From positions 1 through 64,000 of the forward strand of contig JBMNPF010000013.1 of the NCBI GenBank assembly GCA_050943475.1: 64,000 nucleotides of DNA, given 5' to 3'. This stretch comes from Metaruminococcus_A sp050943475 (GTDB lineage: Bacteria > Bacillota > Clostridia > Oscillospirales > Ruminococcaceae). Under the pieces are notes generated by a model. That model did not search any database, had not been told where the DNA came from, and saw only the letters and a list, made by a program, of their open reading frames with translations. Shown piece after piece: positions 1-8,171 of the stretch. Numbering within the stretch: position 1 is the stretch's first letter; each line of letters starts with the position of its first letter. Both the position numbers and the translations under genes were made by a program.

Positions 1-159
1 TCCTCTGCATATCGTCTCAAGGGTCGCAACGGAAGGAACCGTGTTTCTTCTGAAAATGTTACCAATCGTGGATTGTGCCAAACCGCACTCTTTTGAAAGT
101 TTGTACTCCGTCCATCCGCGCTCGCGCAATAACTGCTGGAGACGAGCGTGCGTATCCAT
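1..159 (-). CDS. Partial XRE-type helix-turn-helix regulator (N-terminus)
   Basis: Translating the minus strand from an ATG at 159 gives 53 codons with no stop before the window edge, so only the N-terminus is present. It begins MDTHARLQQLLRERGWTEYK and continues with an xSTIGNIFRRNTVPS stretch, a typical XRE/Cro helix-turn-helix recognition segment. An AGAAAGGTGG ribosome binding site lies 6 nt upstream. The gene runs away from the SLOG gene at 285, so the two are divergent. Small HTH proteins beside SLOG proteins are common on integrative elements of Firmicutes. The effector domain and regulon cannot be seen. Confidence 0.72.
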   Translation of the reverse strand, partial: MDTHARLQQLLRERGWTEYKLSKECGLAQSTIGNIFRRNTVPSVATLETICRG

Positions 160-284
160 AGCATCACCACCTTTCTCATATCTATTTTACTTCCAAGTTG
201 AGCAATAAAATACATACGAGTTGAAACGGAAATAGGTATGTAGTATGATGTAATAGTAGTAGGCAGATGCACGGAGGGGTTTGT

Positions 285-773
285 ATGACCGAATTTGAAA
301 AAAGAAGACACAGGGTCTGCTTTACGGGTCACCGCCCGGAAAAGCTGACTCGTTCCGAAGTGGCCATCAGAAAAGACCTGGAAATACAAATCTGTCAGGC
401 GGTTGCTGATGGACTGAATGTCTTTATTACGGGTATGGCCAGGGGCGTAGACATCTGGGCGGCGCAAATCGTGCTGATGCTCCGTGATGAGGGTTACGAT
501 GTCAAACTAATGTGTGCCTGTCCTTATGACGGCTTTGAGTGCGGTTGGAGCCAAGAATGGCAGAAACAATATCGAGAGATACTAACGGCAGCAGACTTCG
601 TGAAATATGTCTGTGGGGGCTATAGCCGTTCCTGTTTCCAGATCCGAAATGAATGGATGGTTAATCACTCTGCCAGAGTTATTGCCGTATTCAACGGAGA
701 AAAAAGCGGAACTAAAAATACGATAGATTATGCGGCAAAGGTCGGTGTACCTATTGCCTGCATCAATGGATAA
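285..773 (+). CDS. SLOG-family (DUF1273/YpsA-like) nucleotide-binding protein
   Basis: A 162-residue protein. Near the N-terminus it has CFTGHRPEKL and, further on, ITGMARGVDIWAAQ, the Rossmann-type glycine motifs of the SLOG/DUF1273 superfamily, whose members bind nucleotide or ADP-ribose-like ligands. I start at the ATG at 285 because CGGAGGGG sits just upstream; the in-frame ATG at 267 lacks a site. The exact ligand is unknown. Such proteins often occur on plasmids and conjugative elements, and this copy sits next to a small HTH gene and a small unknown gene, on the 3' side of tRNA-Ser genes. The family assignment is fairly secure, the function is not. Confidence 0.75.
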   Translation: MTEFEKRRHRVCFTGHRPEKLTRSEVAIRKDLEIQICQAVADGLNVFITGMARGVDIWAAQIVLMLRDEGYDVKLMCACPYDGFECGWSQEWQKQYREILTAADFVKYVCGGYSRSCFQIRNEWMVNHSARVIAVFNGEKSGTKNTIDYAAKVGVPIACING

Positions 774-824
774 GTTTATGATTCCATCGCAGAAAAGTTA
801 CTTTGTACAGAAGGAGGAACTTTC

Positions 825-1073
825 ATGGATGATAAAACAAAGGCCGATATCGATGCTGGAGTTCCAATGGTGATTGTTCATTGGGATGAAAATGGCACGA
901 CCACCTCGCAAGAGGCATACAACCTGGAAAATATCTCTTTGTCCGATTGGCAGAAAGAGCAATTAGCCAGGGCAATATTAGAGGCTTGTCGCAAATTTTA
1001 TTCTGACCCGGAAAACGTTAAAAAGTACGAAGCATGGAAAGCCAAAAGGGATGAAACAAAAAAGCATAAATAA
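825..1073 (+). CDS. Small acidic hypothetical protein
   Basis: An 82-residue protein with a strong AAGGAGGAAC site upstream of the ATG. It is hydrophilic, with an acidic N-terminal half (MDDKTKADIDAGVPM) and a lysine-rich tail (KAKRDETKKHK); no membrane segment or known motif is visible. It follows the SLOG gene by about 50 nt in the same direction and is probably co-transcribed. I do not recognise the family; the context suggests accessory-element cargo. Confidence 0.55.
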   Translation: MDDKTKADIDAGVPMVIVHWDENGTTTSQEAYNLENISLSDWQKEQLARAILEACRKFYSDPENVKKYEAWKAKRDETKKHK

Positions 1074-1180
1074 AATTTGAGTAACCAATTTGCGATGGCA
1101 TCTCCGTTGCACTTTTCAATTATTCCTCTTTGGGCTATGCACACCCTCCAGACCTTTCATTAAAATGTTCATACGTAAAA

Positions 1181-1228
1181 ACAAAAACAGGCTCCACGGT
1201 GACCATTTCAGAATCACCGTAGAGCCTG
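1181..1228 (-). terminator. Rho-independent terminator downstream of the tRNA-Ser pair
   Basis: On the minus strand, arms at 1228-1214 and 1202-1188 form a 14-15 bp stem with one internal mismatch, followed by TTTTTGTTTTT. This is the distal terminator for leftward transcription of the tRNA genes. Confidence 0.8.
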
Positions 1229-1274
1229 CTTTCGTTAAAAGGTATATGAAAGCCCTTGCAAATAGGGGCTTTTA

Positions 1275-1331
1275 CAAAAAGAAACTGGACACCCGCTTCG
1301 ATACTCATTGTATCAAAACTGGTGTCCAGTT
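1275..1331 (-). terminator. Proximal hairpin/terminator immediately after tRNA-Ser(GCT)
   Basis: An 11-bp perfect inverted repeat (AACTGGACACC at 1283-1293 against 1321-1331) starts 2 nt past the encoded CCA. On the minus strand it is followed by a T-rich stretch (TTTCTTTTTG). It contains an inner GATAC/GTATC pairing. It is either a first terminator or a processing hairpin, since a second strong terminator follows at 1188-1228. Confidence 0.7.
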
Positions 1332-1332
1332 A

Positions 1333-1423
1333 TGGCGGAGAAGGAGGGACTCGAACCCTCGCGCCGGTTACCCGACCTACGCCCTTAGCAGGGGCGCCTC
1401 GTCACCAACTTGAGTACTTCTCC
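1333..1423 (-). tRNA. tRNA-Ser (GCT)
   Basis: The minus strand reads as a complete class II tRNA: acceptor GGAGAAG pairing with CTTCTCC, a long variable arm, the T-loop GGTTCGAGTCC, and an encoded CCA (1333-1335). The anticodon loop CTGCTAA gives anticodon GCT, which decodes AGC/AGU serine codons. It lies 40 nt downstream of tRNA-Ser(TGA) in the same orientation and probably shares its promoter. Its 3' end faces the accessory genes at the left edge of the window, the usual geometry for tRNA-targeted integration. Confidence 0.96.
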
Positions 1424-1463
1424 ATTTTGGTGATGTTGCATCAATTTTTATTTAGGAGAGATT

Positions 1464-1552
<89 letters not shown>

Positions 1553-1572
1553 GAATTATGTTTGACCTAAAT

Positions 1573-1601
1573 ATATTAGCATGAAATAAAAAAGTTGTCA
1601 A
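1573..1601 (-). promoter_or_regulatory. Sigma-A promoter of the tRNA-Ser pair
   Basis: Minus strand TTGACA (1601-1596), 17-nt spacer, TAATAT (1578-1573). The start would fall 6-10 nt downstream, about 15-20 nt before the mature tRNA 5' end. The promoter sits inside the loop of a 15-bp inverted repeat (1546-1560/1604-1618). Confidence 0.88.
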
Positions 1602-1629
1602 CACATAATTCGGAGAGGAACCAGAGATA

Positions 1630-2256
1630 TTATACTTTCTTAAAACGGGTCAGTGCCGGAATGACTTTGGCGATTGCAATGGCGACCACCGCGGCAAGCG
1701 CAGCCTCCAGCAGACCGTTGGTGCCGATGACCGTCGCCATTGCACCAAAGAGAAGTTCAAAGCCCATACCGTTCGCCGCAGCATACTGCGGGCCAAAGAA
1801 GATATAAATGCCGCCGAGCACAAATACCGAGTGCAGAATGGTTGAAACAATCGCGGAAATGGCGCAGGCGAAATAGCCACGTTTGTCAATACGGCTGATG
1901 CCCTTGTAAAGCAATGCCGCAATGAGGCCGAGCAGGATGCGTGGGACAAAGCAGATAACAAGGCTCCATGCGTTTCCGGAAAACTCACCCATGGAATAAA
2001 ACGGGGTGAAAACAAAGGCAAGCGGACTTGGCGGCATAAAGGTCCAAACCAGAAAGCTCAGCAGACCAAACACAAACCCCATAAAGGTACCTGCGCCAGT
2101 ACCGAGCACAATGGCGGCGACAATAACCGGGATATGTGCAAGGGTCGCAACCAGCGGACCGATGGGAAGGGAGCCGAGCGGGGTGAGGGCAAAAACAATC
2201 TCGATGGCGATTAGGATGCCAAGCTGTGCTAAAAGCCGTGTATTGGTCCGTTTCAT
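1630..2256 (-). CDS. ECF transporter S component, probably pantothenate (PanT-like)
   Basis: A 208-residue, strongly hydrophobic protein with about six membrane segments, starting MKRTNTRLLAQLGILIAIEI. Internal runs such as LGSLPIGPLVATLAHIPVIV match substrate-specific (S) subunits of energy-coupling factor vitamin transporters. S components bind the vitamin and dock on a shared EcfA-A'-T module encoded elsewhere. The gene lies directly downstream of, and is probably co-transcribed with, a type III pantothenate kinase, so pantothenate is the most likely substrate. That is inferred from context. BioY-like or other vitamin specificity is the alternative. Confidence 0.8.
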   Translation of the reverse strand: MKRTNTRLLAQLGILIAIEIVFALTPLGSLPIGPLVATLAHIPVIVAAIVLGTGAGTFMGFVFGLLSFLVWTFMPPSPLAFVFTPFYSMGEFSGNAWSLVICFVPRILLGLIAALLYKGISRIDKRGYFACAISAIVSTILHSVFVLGGIYIFFGPQYAAANGMGFELLFGAMATVIGTNGLLEAALAAVVAIAIAKVIPALTRFKKV

Positions 2257-2295
2257 GTTGCTGCCTCCTTAATAGAATCGTTACGCCGGTTTTCT

Positions 2296-3066
2296 TTATT
2301 CGCCGTTATTCATCCGGTAAATCTGGTACAATCCATCCAGGACAAGGTTGCGGTTGACGGCAATTTTATCACGGCAAAACGGGATGATAACACTGGACAG
2401 CCCGCCGGTGGCGACGACCGAAACATCGTCCCCCAAGACCGAGGCGTAGCGCTGAATCATTCCCTCCACCATGCTGGCGGTACCGTAGACAATCCCCGAT
2501 TTCATGGAGTCAATCGAGGTGGTTCCAATGATTTCGGCAACCGATTCAAGATTGATTTGGGGAAGCTGTGCGGTCCGCGCCGAGAGAGCCTCCAGCGAAA
2601 TATTGACACCCGGCATAATGGAACAGCCGAGAAAAGCGCCGTCCCGGTCCAGTGCCATAATTTTGGTGGCGGTGCCGAGGTCGATGATAATGCAGGGCAT
2701 GGGGAACTGGCATTTTGCAGCGACTGAAGCGGCAATAAGATCGCTGCCCAGAATGGAAGGTTGCTTGATTTTGATGACCAAATCGTGCCGGAGTTCCGGG
2801 CTGACCACAAAGACGCGGCAGCCGAGCAGATGCTTGAGCGCATCGCGCAGCACTGGTGTAAGCGGAGGAACGACCGAGGAAATAATAGCACCTTCAAAAC
2901 AGTCGGTTCCACAGTGATAGAGGGAAAGAATGTTGGCAAACTCCACGGCGTACTGATCCTGCATTTTGGAAACGTTGGTTGCAATCCGCGAGACAAAGGC
3001 AAGCTCTCCGTCACGGTAACAGCCGATTACAATGTTGGTATTGCCAACGTCGATGGCGAATATCAC
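2296..3066 (-). CDS. coaX: Type III pantothenate kinase
   Basis: Catalyses the first step of coenzyme A synthesis, ATP-dependent phosphorylation of pantothenate, in the cytoplasm. The 256-residue protein opens with IFAIDVGNTNIVIGCY, the DxGNT phosphate-binding motif of the ASKHA-fold CoaX family, and later has LGSDLIAA and DLGTATKIMALD, the second and third family motifs. The usual GxDR is GSDL here. I start at the GTG at 3066: it has a GGAGGG site, puts DVGNT at residue 6 and gives the normal family length, whereas the in-frame ATG at 3132 lies upstream of a good promoter. It is followed by a vitamin S component, forming a pantothenate uptake and activation pair. Confidence 0.93.
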   Translation of the reverse strand: MIFAIDVGNTNIVIGCYRDGELAFVSRIATNVSKMQDQYAVEFANILSLYHCGTDCFEGAIISSVVPPLTPVLRDALKHLLGCRVFVVSPELRHDLVIKIKQPSILGSDLIAASVAAKCQFPMPCIIIDLGTATKIMALDRDGAFLGCSIMPGVNISLEALSARTAQLPQINLESVAEIIGTTSIDSMKSGIVYGTASMVEGMIQRYASVLGDDVSVVATGGLSSVIIPFCRDKIAVNRNLVLDGLYQIYRMNNGE

Positions 3067-3099
3067 GGAACGCCCTCCAATCCTTATTGTTGTTTTAAT

Positions 3100-3128
3100 A
3101 TTATACCGCTTTTTGTCAAAAAATTCAA
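3100..3128 (-). promoter_or_regulatory. Sigma-A promoter of coaX
   Basis: Minus strand TTGAAT (3128-3123), 17-nt spacer, TATAAT (3105-3100), about 34 nt before the GTG start of coaX. It overlaps the longer open reading frame upstream of the GTG, supporting the shorter CoaX. Confidence 0.75.
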
Positions 3129-3262
3129 CCATTCTCTGGAAATGGGTATAGCTTGTCCCCGGATGGACAAGGATAGGAAAGCGGATGCTTTTTTACCTGC
3201 GGTGCAGAGGTGCCGAGAAGCGGTGAAATGGGAGAATGCTCCGAATGTTTCAACGCTTTTCA

Positions 3263-3291
3263 TTGACTTGGAGGCGAATTTGATTTATCAT
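3263..3291 (+). promoter_or_regulatory. Candidate promoter of the AI-2E family permease gene
   Basis: TTGACT (3263-3268), 17-nt spacer, TATCAT (3286-3291), ending about 30 nt before the ATG at 3322. It supports the 3322 start over the much longer upstream reading frame. Confidence 0.55.
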
Positions 3292-3321
3292 GAAAGCAAT
3301 AAGAAAAAGGCAGGTGTGGAT

Positions 3322-4659
3322 ATGAAATTCAAATGGGACAAAAGTTATTTTGGAATGGGCCTGACCGCTTTTATTGTAATTGCCTGCAGCATATTGTTCT
3401 ATTTGCTCATCAACCGGTTTGACGTTATTTGGGATGGCATTAACTTTGTATTGCAGATATTAATGCCTATGATTGCCGGCATGGTCATTGCATACCTGCT
3501 CAATCCACTGCTCAACTTTTTTGAAAAGACCTGCTTTAAAAGGGTGCAGCCACAGCTGAAGTATTCCAAAATACGGCGGGTGCTCAGTGTAACTTCAACA
3601 ATTTTGTTGGTTTTGCTGCTGCTCACCGGCTTTTTCTGGCTGCTGATCCCGCAGCTGATAGACAGCATCAGCGGACTGGTGGACCAAATTCCGCGCTATC
3701 TCAACCAGGCCAAGGAATTTACAGACCAGTTGTTAAAGGATAATCCCTCTCTGGGTGAATTTTTCCAAATTGATGTTGCGGGCTTTTTCTCTTCGCTGCA
3801 GCAGGTGCTCAACAGCATTGGCGATTACCTGCCCGCCATGCAGGATATTTTGGATGGCGCAACCAAGGGTGCTATGAGCGTTGTCAACAGCCTGATGAAT
3901 ATTTTTGTTGGATTTGTAGTGGCCATTTACCTGCTTTACAGCAAGGAGCGCTTCGCAGGCCAGTCCAAAAAGGTGTTGTTTGCGCTGTTCCCGCGTAATT
4001 TTACCCTTAAGACCATTGATATTCTTTCCCAGACCGATCGGATGTTCAGCGGCTACATTTTTGGCAAGGTGGTTGAGGCTTTCTGTGTTGCGGTGCTCTG
4101 CTTTATCGGCTGTACCGTGCTGGATATTCCATACGCCATCATCATTACGGTGATTATGTTTGTGTTTAACCTCATCCCGTTTTTCGGGCCGTTTATCGGC
4201 GCCATCCCCTGCACGCTACTGATCCTGCTGGTTGACCCGCTCAAGGCGTTGTGGTTTGTCATCCTCATCTGTGTGCTGCAGCAGTTTGACGGCAACGTCA
4301 TTGGCCCGATGATTCTGGGCAACCACACTGGGCTGACTTCGTTTTGGATTATCTTTTCCATCTTCCTGTTTGGCGGTCTGTTCGGATTTGTTGGGATGAT
4401 CATCGGCGTGCCGACCTTTGCTGTTATTTATTCGCTTGTTCGCGCATTGGTGGAAAAACGGCTCCGGCAGAAAGGGATGCCGGTTTCGACCCGCGATTAT
4501 ATGAAAATGCGGCATGTTGTGCCGGAGGATTCGTTGGTGATTGTAGAGGAAACCACAAAGGAAATGCGCAAACCGCGTATTTTTACCAAAAAGCAGAAAG
4601 GGCCGGCAGCGGACAAGCAGCCGGGTGAAAAGGAAACCCATACGGATACAAAGCAATAA
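3322..4659 (+). CDS. AI-2E family transporter (PerM/YtvI-type permease)
   Basis: A 445-residue integral membrane protein starting MKFKWDKSYFGMGLTAF. Paired N-terminal membrane helices are followed by an extracellular amphipathic region with poorly hydrophobic stretches (about residues 120-200), then a C-terminal group of four to five helices containing NLIPFFGPFIGAIP, the conserved signature of the AI-2E/PerM family. The tail is long, charged and Lys-rich. Family members export small molecules or exchange ions; the substrate cannot be inferred. I start at 3322 because the upstream extension overlaps coaX on the other strand and begins before the promoter. The ymdB gene follows after 18 nt, suggesting one operon. 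Confidence 0.88.
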   Translation: MKFKWDKSYFGMGLTAFIVIACSILFYLLINRFDVIWDGINFVLQILMPMIAGMVIAYLLNPLLNFFEKTCFKRVQPQLKYSKIRRVLSVTSTILLVLLLLTGFFWLLIPQLIDSISGLVDQIPRYLNQAKEFTDQLLKDNPSLGEFFQIDVAGFFSSLQQVLNSIGDYLPAMQDILDGATKGAMSVVNSLMNIFVGFVVAIYLLYSKERFAGQSKKVLFALFPRNFTLKTIDILSQTDRMFSGYIFGKVVEAFCVAVLCFIGCTVLDIPYAIIITVIMFVFNLIPFFGPFIGAIPCTLLILLVDPLKALWFVILICVLQQFDGNVIGPMILGNHTGLTSFWIIFSIFLFGGLFGFVGMIIGVPTFAVIYSLVRALVEKRLRQKGMPVSTRDYMKMRHVVPEDSLVIVEETTKEMRKPRIFTKKQKGPAADKQPGEKETHTDTKQ

Positions 4660-4677
4660 AGGAACGGGGAACTGGTT

Positions 4678-5451
4678 TTGACAATTAAGGTATTGGCCAT
4701 TGGAGATGTTGTCGGCAAAGAGGGCTGCGCGTTTTTGCGCAAACATCTTCCAGCACTGCGTCAGACACACGGCGTGCACATGGTGGTTGCAAACGGCGAA
4801 AATTCTGCTGTTGGCAACGGTATTTTGCCCTCCTCAGCGGAGGATTTGTTCGCAAGCGGGGTGGATGTTATCACCACGGGCAACCATGTGTATAAACGGC
4901 GGGAGATTTACCCATATTTAGAGGAGCACCCCTTTATCATCCGTCCGGCGAACTATCCGGATGGCGGCTACGGAAAAGGAGTTTGTATATACGACGGCGG
5001 CAGTTTCCGTGTTGCGGTTGTTAATTTGCAGGGGACGGTTTATATGGACCGGTTGGATTGCCCTTTTCACACGATGGATCGTCTGCTCAAAACCATTGAC
5101 ACGCCTTTGGTGCTGGTGGATTTTCACGCCGAAGCGACCAGTGAGAAAAATGCGATGGGTTATTATCTCGATGGACGGGTCAGCGCGGTATTCGGTACCC
5201 ATACCCATGTGCCAACGGCGGATGAACGTATCCTGGCGGGAGGGACGGGGTATATTACCGATCTCGGTATGACCGGTCCAAAGGAGTCTGTGCTGGGCGT
5301 CAAGCCGGAAAATGTACTCCGGCGGTTTACCACCCACCTGCCAACCCGCTTTGAAATTGCGCAATCTGCCTGCAAAATGGATGGAATTTTGTTGGATTTA
5401 GACAAAAACAGCGGCAAGTGTCTCGATATTTCACGGATTTGTATAATTTAG
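4678..5451 (+). CDS. ymdB: YmdB-family metallophosphoesterase (2',3'-cyclic-nucleotide phosphodiesterase)
   Basis: A 257-residue cytoplasmic enzyme of the TIGR00282 family. All metal-site motifs are present: IGDVVGKEG, VANGENSAVG, TTGNHVYKRREI, VDFHAEATSEK and GTHTHVPTADERIL, which supply the Asp, Glu, Asn and His ligands of a di-iron site. YmdB homologues hydrolyse cyclic nucleotides and influence sporulation and biofilm decisions in Bacillus. The start is a TTG at 4678, behind GGAACGGGGAA. In many Firmicutes this gene precedes spoVS, as here. Confidence 0.93.
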   Translation: MTIKVLAIGDVVGKEGCAFLRKHLPALRQTHGVHMVVANGENSAVGNGILPSSAEDLFASGVDVITTGNHVYKRREIYPYLEEHPFIIRPANYPDGGYGKGVCIYDGGSFRVAVVNLQGTVYMDRLDCPFHTMDRLLKTIDTPLVLVDFHAEATSEKNAMGYYLDGRVSAVFGTHTHVPTADERILAGGTGYITDLGMTGPKESVLGVKPENVLRRFTTHLPTRFEIAQSACKMDGILLDLDKNSGKCLDISRICII

Positions 5452-5472
5452 TGCAAAACCGTAGAATAACCC

Positions 5473-5501
5473 TTGTAAATTGCGTTCCGTTGTACTAAAA
5501 T
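5473..5501 (+). promoter_or_regulatory. Candidate promoter of spoVS
   Basis: TTGTAA (5473-5478), 17-nt spacer, TAAAAT (5496-5501), about 80 nt before the spoVS ATG. In Bacillus spoVS is sigma-H dependent; I do not see a convincing sigma-H site, so this sigma-A-like call is tentative. Confidence 0.5.
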
Positions 5502-5581
5502 GATAATATCCTGATAGATGATCTTCTAGAATAACACAATTGTGTCAACTTTGCGTGATACAAAGCAAGGAGTTGTGAAGC

Positions 5582-5842
5582 ATGAACGTACTAAAAGTTT
5601 CAGCGAAATCTCTGCCAAATTCTGTAGCAGGCGCTATTGCCGGCGTCATTCGCGAAAACAATGAAGTTGAAATTCAGGCAGTGGGAGCAGGCGCCACCAA
5701 CCAGGCTATTAAATCCATTGCAATTGCACGCGGTTATCTTGCGCCAACCGGTATTGACCTTGTGTGTATTCCCGCATTTGCAAGTGTTGAGATTGACGGC
5801 GTGGAGCGCACGGCAATTAAATTAATTGTCATGGCCCGCTAA
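5582..5842 (+). CDS. spoVS: Stage V sporulation protein S
   Basis: An 86-residue Alba-fold protein, full length and close to the highly conserved family: MNVLKVSAKSLPNSVAGAIA at the N-terminus, EIQAVGAGATNQAIKSIAIA in the middle and IDLVCIPAF towards the end. SpoVS affects septation, coat and cortex steps of sporulation in Bacillus and probably binds nucleic acid. AAGGAG lies just upstream of the ATG. It follows ymdB, a widespread arrangement, but has its own promoter and terminator. Confidence 0.97.
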   Translation: MNVLKVSAKSLPNSVAGAIAGVIRENNEVEIQAVGAGATNQAIKSIAIARGYLAPTGIDLVCIPAFASVEIDGVERTAIKLIVMAR

Positions 5843-5863
5843 AACAAACAGAAAATTGTATGT

Positions 5864-5901
5864 GCCCCGGTGCTAGGTTGGTTTGGCGCCGGGGCTTTTT
5901 T
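5864..5901 (+). terminator. Terminator of spoVS
   Basis: Stem GCCCCGGTGC/GCGCCGGGGC (one G-T pair), a loop of about 12 nt, then TTTTTT. Confidence 0.9.
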
Positions 5902-5922
5902 GCCCAGAAAAAGGCGTTTTCC

Positions 5923-5951
5923 TTGACACGGAAAACGATTTGCATTAAACT
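5923..5951 (+). promoter_or_regulatory. Sigma-A promoter of the Asp23-fakA-like operon
   Basis: TTGACA (5923-5928), 17-nt spacer, TAAACT (5946-5951). It lies directly after the spoVS terminator and about 90 nt before the Asp23-family start at 6044. Confidence 0.8.
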
Positions 5952-6043
5952 AAGGTTACATGTATGATGATATTCGTTTTACAAATCCTATGATTGTGGG
6001 TTGGACGGACAGAGCTTCATGCAGGCCGTTAGGAGGAATGATT

Positions 6044-6397
6044 ATGGTAAGGGTAGAGAACCATCTTGGAACCATTGACATCTCCCATGAGTTTTTAGCC
6101 AATCTGGTCAGCAGTACGGTTATGGACTGCTTTGGCGTGGCTGGTATGTCTGCTGCGGGAGCGCAGCAGGGCTTTTTGAACCGCGTGCTCAAAATGGAAA
6201 CGCCGCACCAGGGCGTACGTGTGCGTTACCAGAAGTCCAAATTGGTTATTGAACTCCATATCATTGTGACCTATGGTACGAATGTTGCTGCGATTGTAAA
6301 AAGTATTATGAATAAAGTGCAGTATACGGTGGAAGAAATAACCGGCTTCCCGGTTGCAAAGGTAAATGTTTTTGTGGACGGCATGAAAACGCAGTAA
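6044..6397 (+). CDS. Asp23/Gls24 family protein (YloU-like)
   Basis: A 117-residue protein of the Asp23/Gls24 (DUF322) family, starting MVRVENHLGTIDISHEFLAN and containing VRYQKSKLVIELHIIVTYGTNV and the closing VNVFVDGMK, all typical of the family. Members are associated with envelope stress or with fatty-acid and phospholipid homeostasis; the YloU type sits directly before the DAK2-domain gene, as here. I choose the ATG at 6044 because TAGGAGG is 7 nt upstream. The ATG at 6038 is only 1 nt from that site, and the longer frame from 5960 overlaps the promoter region. Confidence 0.9.
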   Translation: MVRVENHLGTIDISHEFLANLVSSTVMDCFGVAGMSAAGAQQGFLNRVLKMETPHQGVRVRYQKSKLVIELHIIVTYGTNVAAIVKSIMNKVQYTVEEITGFPVAKVNVFVDGMKTQ

Positions 6398-6437
6398 TGC
6401 GGGGCGGTCCATTTAAAACGCAGAAAGGGTGCTGTAG

Positions 6438-8090
6438 ATGATAAAGGGGTGTCAGTTACGGGACGCCATAATTTCGGGCGCAAATAACATCACCAATAGA
6501 AAGCAGAGCGTTGACGAACTCAACGTGTTTCCGGTACCGGACGGCGATACCGGTACCAATATGTCTATGACGATTGGTGCTGCGGTTAAGGAACTTTCCA
6601 TTTTAAAAGAGGAGGTTCCGGTGACAAAGGTGGCGGATGTTGCGGCAAGTTCGCTGCTGCGCGGCGCACGCGGCAACTCCGGTGTTATTCTGTCTTTGTT
6701 GTTCCGCGGTTTTGCGACCGGCCTTAAGGGAAAAGAAGAGGCGGACGGTATGTCGCTTGCACAGGCGTTGGACGCCGGCGTGAAAGCAGCCTATAAAGCG
6801 GTGATGAAACCGACCGAGGGCACCATCCTCACTGTTGCGCGTTTGGCGGCGGAAAAGGCGGTTCAGGCGGCGCTGGAGAACAGCGACCCGGTTGCGGTTT
6901 TTGAGGTAATCCTGGAAGAAGCAAAGGCGGCGCTTGCCACTACGCCGGATCTGCTGCCGGTACTGAAAAAGGCCGGCGTTGTGGATGCGGGCGGACAAGG
7001 TCTTGTTTATATTTTTGAGGGGATGCTTGGCTTTTTGCGCGACGGCGTGATGATTAAGAGCGAAGCGCCCGCGCCGGCAGCCAGTGTTAAGACGGCTCCG
7101 GTGGGCAGCGCGGCTGCCAACTACGAAGGCGACATCACCTTTACCTACTGCACCGAATACATCGTCAACAAAAAGGCGGACTGCCCGGACCCTCTCAAGC
7201 TGAGGGCTTACCTGGAATCCATTGGCGATTGCGTTGTAGTGGTGGATGACGACGACATCATCAAGGTTCATGTGCACAGCAATGATCCGGGTCTTGCCAT
7301 TCAGGCGGGCATTAAATTTGGTATGCTCACCAATATGAAAATTGATAATATGCGGCTCCAGCATGAGCATCAGGCTTATGACGTCAAGCAGGCGGAAAAA
7401 TCCAGCACCTATCTGCCGGTTGACCCGGATATTGAGTTTGGTTTCGTTGCGGTTGCGGCAGGCGAAGGGCTTCATGCACTTTTCACCGACCTTGGCGTCA
7501 ACAATGTGGTCACTGGGGGACAGACCATGAACCCGAGCACCGAGGATATTCTCGCTGCTATCCAGGCAACCCCGGCGCAGACGGTGTTTGTGCTGCCGAA
7601 CAACAAGAATATTATCATGGCGGCGGAGCAGGCTATTCCGCTTGCGGACCGTAAGGTCTGTGTCTTACAGACCCGTACCATTCCGCAGGGGCTTTCGGCA
7701 ATGCTCGCGTTCGACCCGTCCGAAGGGTTTGACGAGAACCGCATTAATATGACCAAGGCCATCGATCATGTTTCCACCGGGCAGATCACCTTTGCTGCGC
7801 GGGACAGTGAATACGACGGGCACAGCATCAAGGCAGGGGAAATTCTTGCGTTGGACAACGGCAAGCTCTCCTTTACCGACAAGGACGTGCAGAAAGCGCT
7901 GCTTAAGCTTACCAAACGGCTGATGAAAGGTGACAGCAGCTTTGTCACCGTCATTTACGGCAGCAGTGTGACCGACTCTCAGGCGGAAGAAGCGATGAAA
8001 GCGCTGGAAGAGCGGTATGGCGGCCATGTGCAGATCAATATGGTCAATGGCGGCCAGCCCGTTTACTATTATATTATCTCGGTTGAGTAA
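6438..8090 (+). CDS. DAK2-domain kinase, FakA/YloV-like
   Basis: A 550-residue cytoplasmic protein. The N-terminal DAK2 domain (about 1-200) has ELNVFPVPDGDTGTNMSMT, the Asp cluster that binds Mg-ATP in dihydroxyacetone kinase and FakA, and later GVVDAGGQGL. The middle and C-terminal domains match the YloV/FakA architecture. FakA phosphorylates fatty acids bound to FakB (DegV) proteins so that exogenous fatty acids enter phospholipid synthesis. No fakB/degV gene is in the window. The neighbours upstream (Asp23 family) and downstream (recG) are the conserved Firmicutes order. Confidence 0.9.
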   Translation: MIKGCQLRDAIISGANNITNRKQSVDELNVFPVPDGDTGTNMSMTIGAAVKELSILKEEVPVTKVADVAASSLLRGARGNSGVILSLLFRGFATGLKGKEEADGMSLAQALDAGVKAAYKAVMKPTEGTILTVARLAAEKAVQAALENSDPVAVFEVILEEAKAALATTPDLLPVLKKAGVVDAGGQGLVYIFEGMLGFLRDGVMIKSEAPAPAASVKTAPVGSAAANYEGDITFTYCTEYIVNKKADCPDPLKLRAYLESIGDCVVVVDDDDIIKVHVHSNDPGLAIQAGIKFGMLTNMKIDNMRLQHEHQAYDVKQAEKSSTYLPVDPDIEFGFVAVAAGEGLHALFTDLGVNNVVTGGQTMNPSTEDILAAIQATPAQTVFVLPNNKNIIMAAEQAIPLADRKVCVLQTRTIPQGLSAMLAFDPSEGFDENRINMTKAIDHVSTGQITFAARDSEYDGHSIKAGEILALDNGKLSFTDKDVQKALLKLTKRLMKGDSSFVTVIYGSSVTDSQAEEAMKALEERYGGHVQINMVNGGQPVYYYIISVE

Positions 8091-8115
8091 CAAAAGGTTC
8101 AAATGTGTGTAAAAA

Positions 8116-8142
8116 GGGCGGGGACAGAAGATGTCTCCGCCC
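8116..8142 (+). terminator. Hairpin between the fakA-like gene and recG
   Basis: An 11-bp stem (GGGCGGGGACA/TGTCTCCGCCC, one G-T pair) with a 5-nt loop, followed by GTGTTGTTT rather than a clean T-run. It is probably a leaky terminator, allowing some read-through into recG. Confidence 0.6.
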
Positions 8143-8171
8143 GTGTTGTTTGAAGATGGGAGGGAATGCCG

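Noticed and set aside
2761..3321. Long N-terminal extension of the AI-2E permease frame (187 codons)
   Set aside because: It overlaps coaX on the other strand, begins before a plausible promoter at 3263-3291, and adds a charged stretch not seen in the family.
6603..7475. Minus-strand 290-codon open frame inside the fakA-like gene
   Set aside because: Arg/His-rich, low-complexity composition typical of antisense frames over GC-rich genes; no ribosome binding site.
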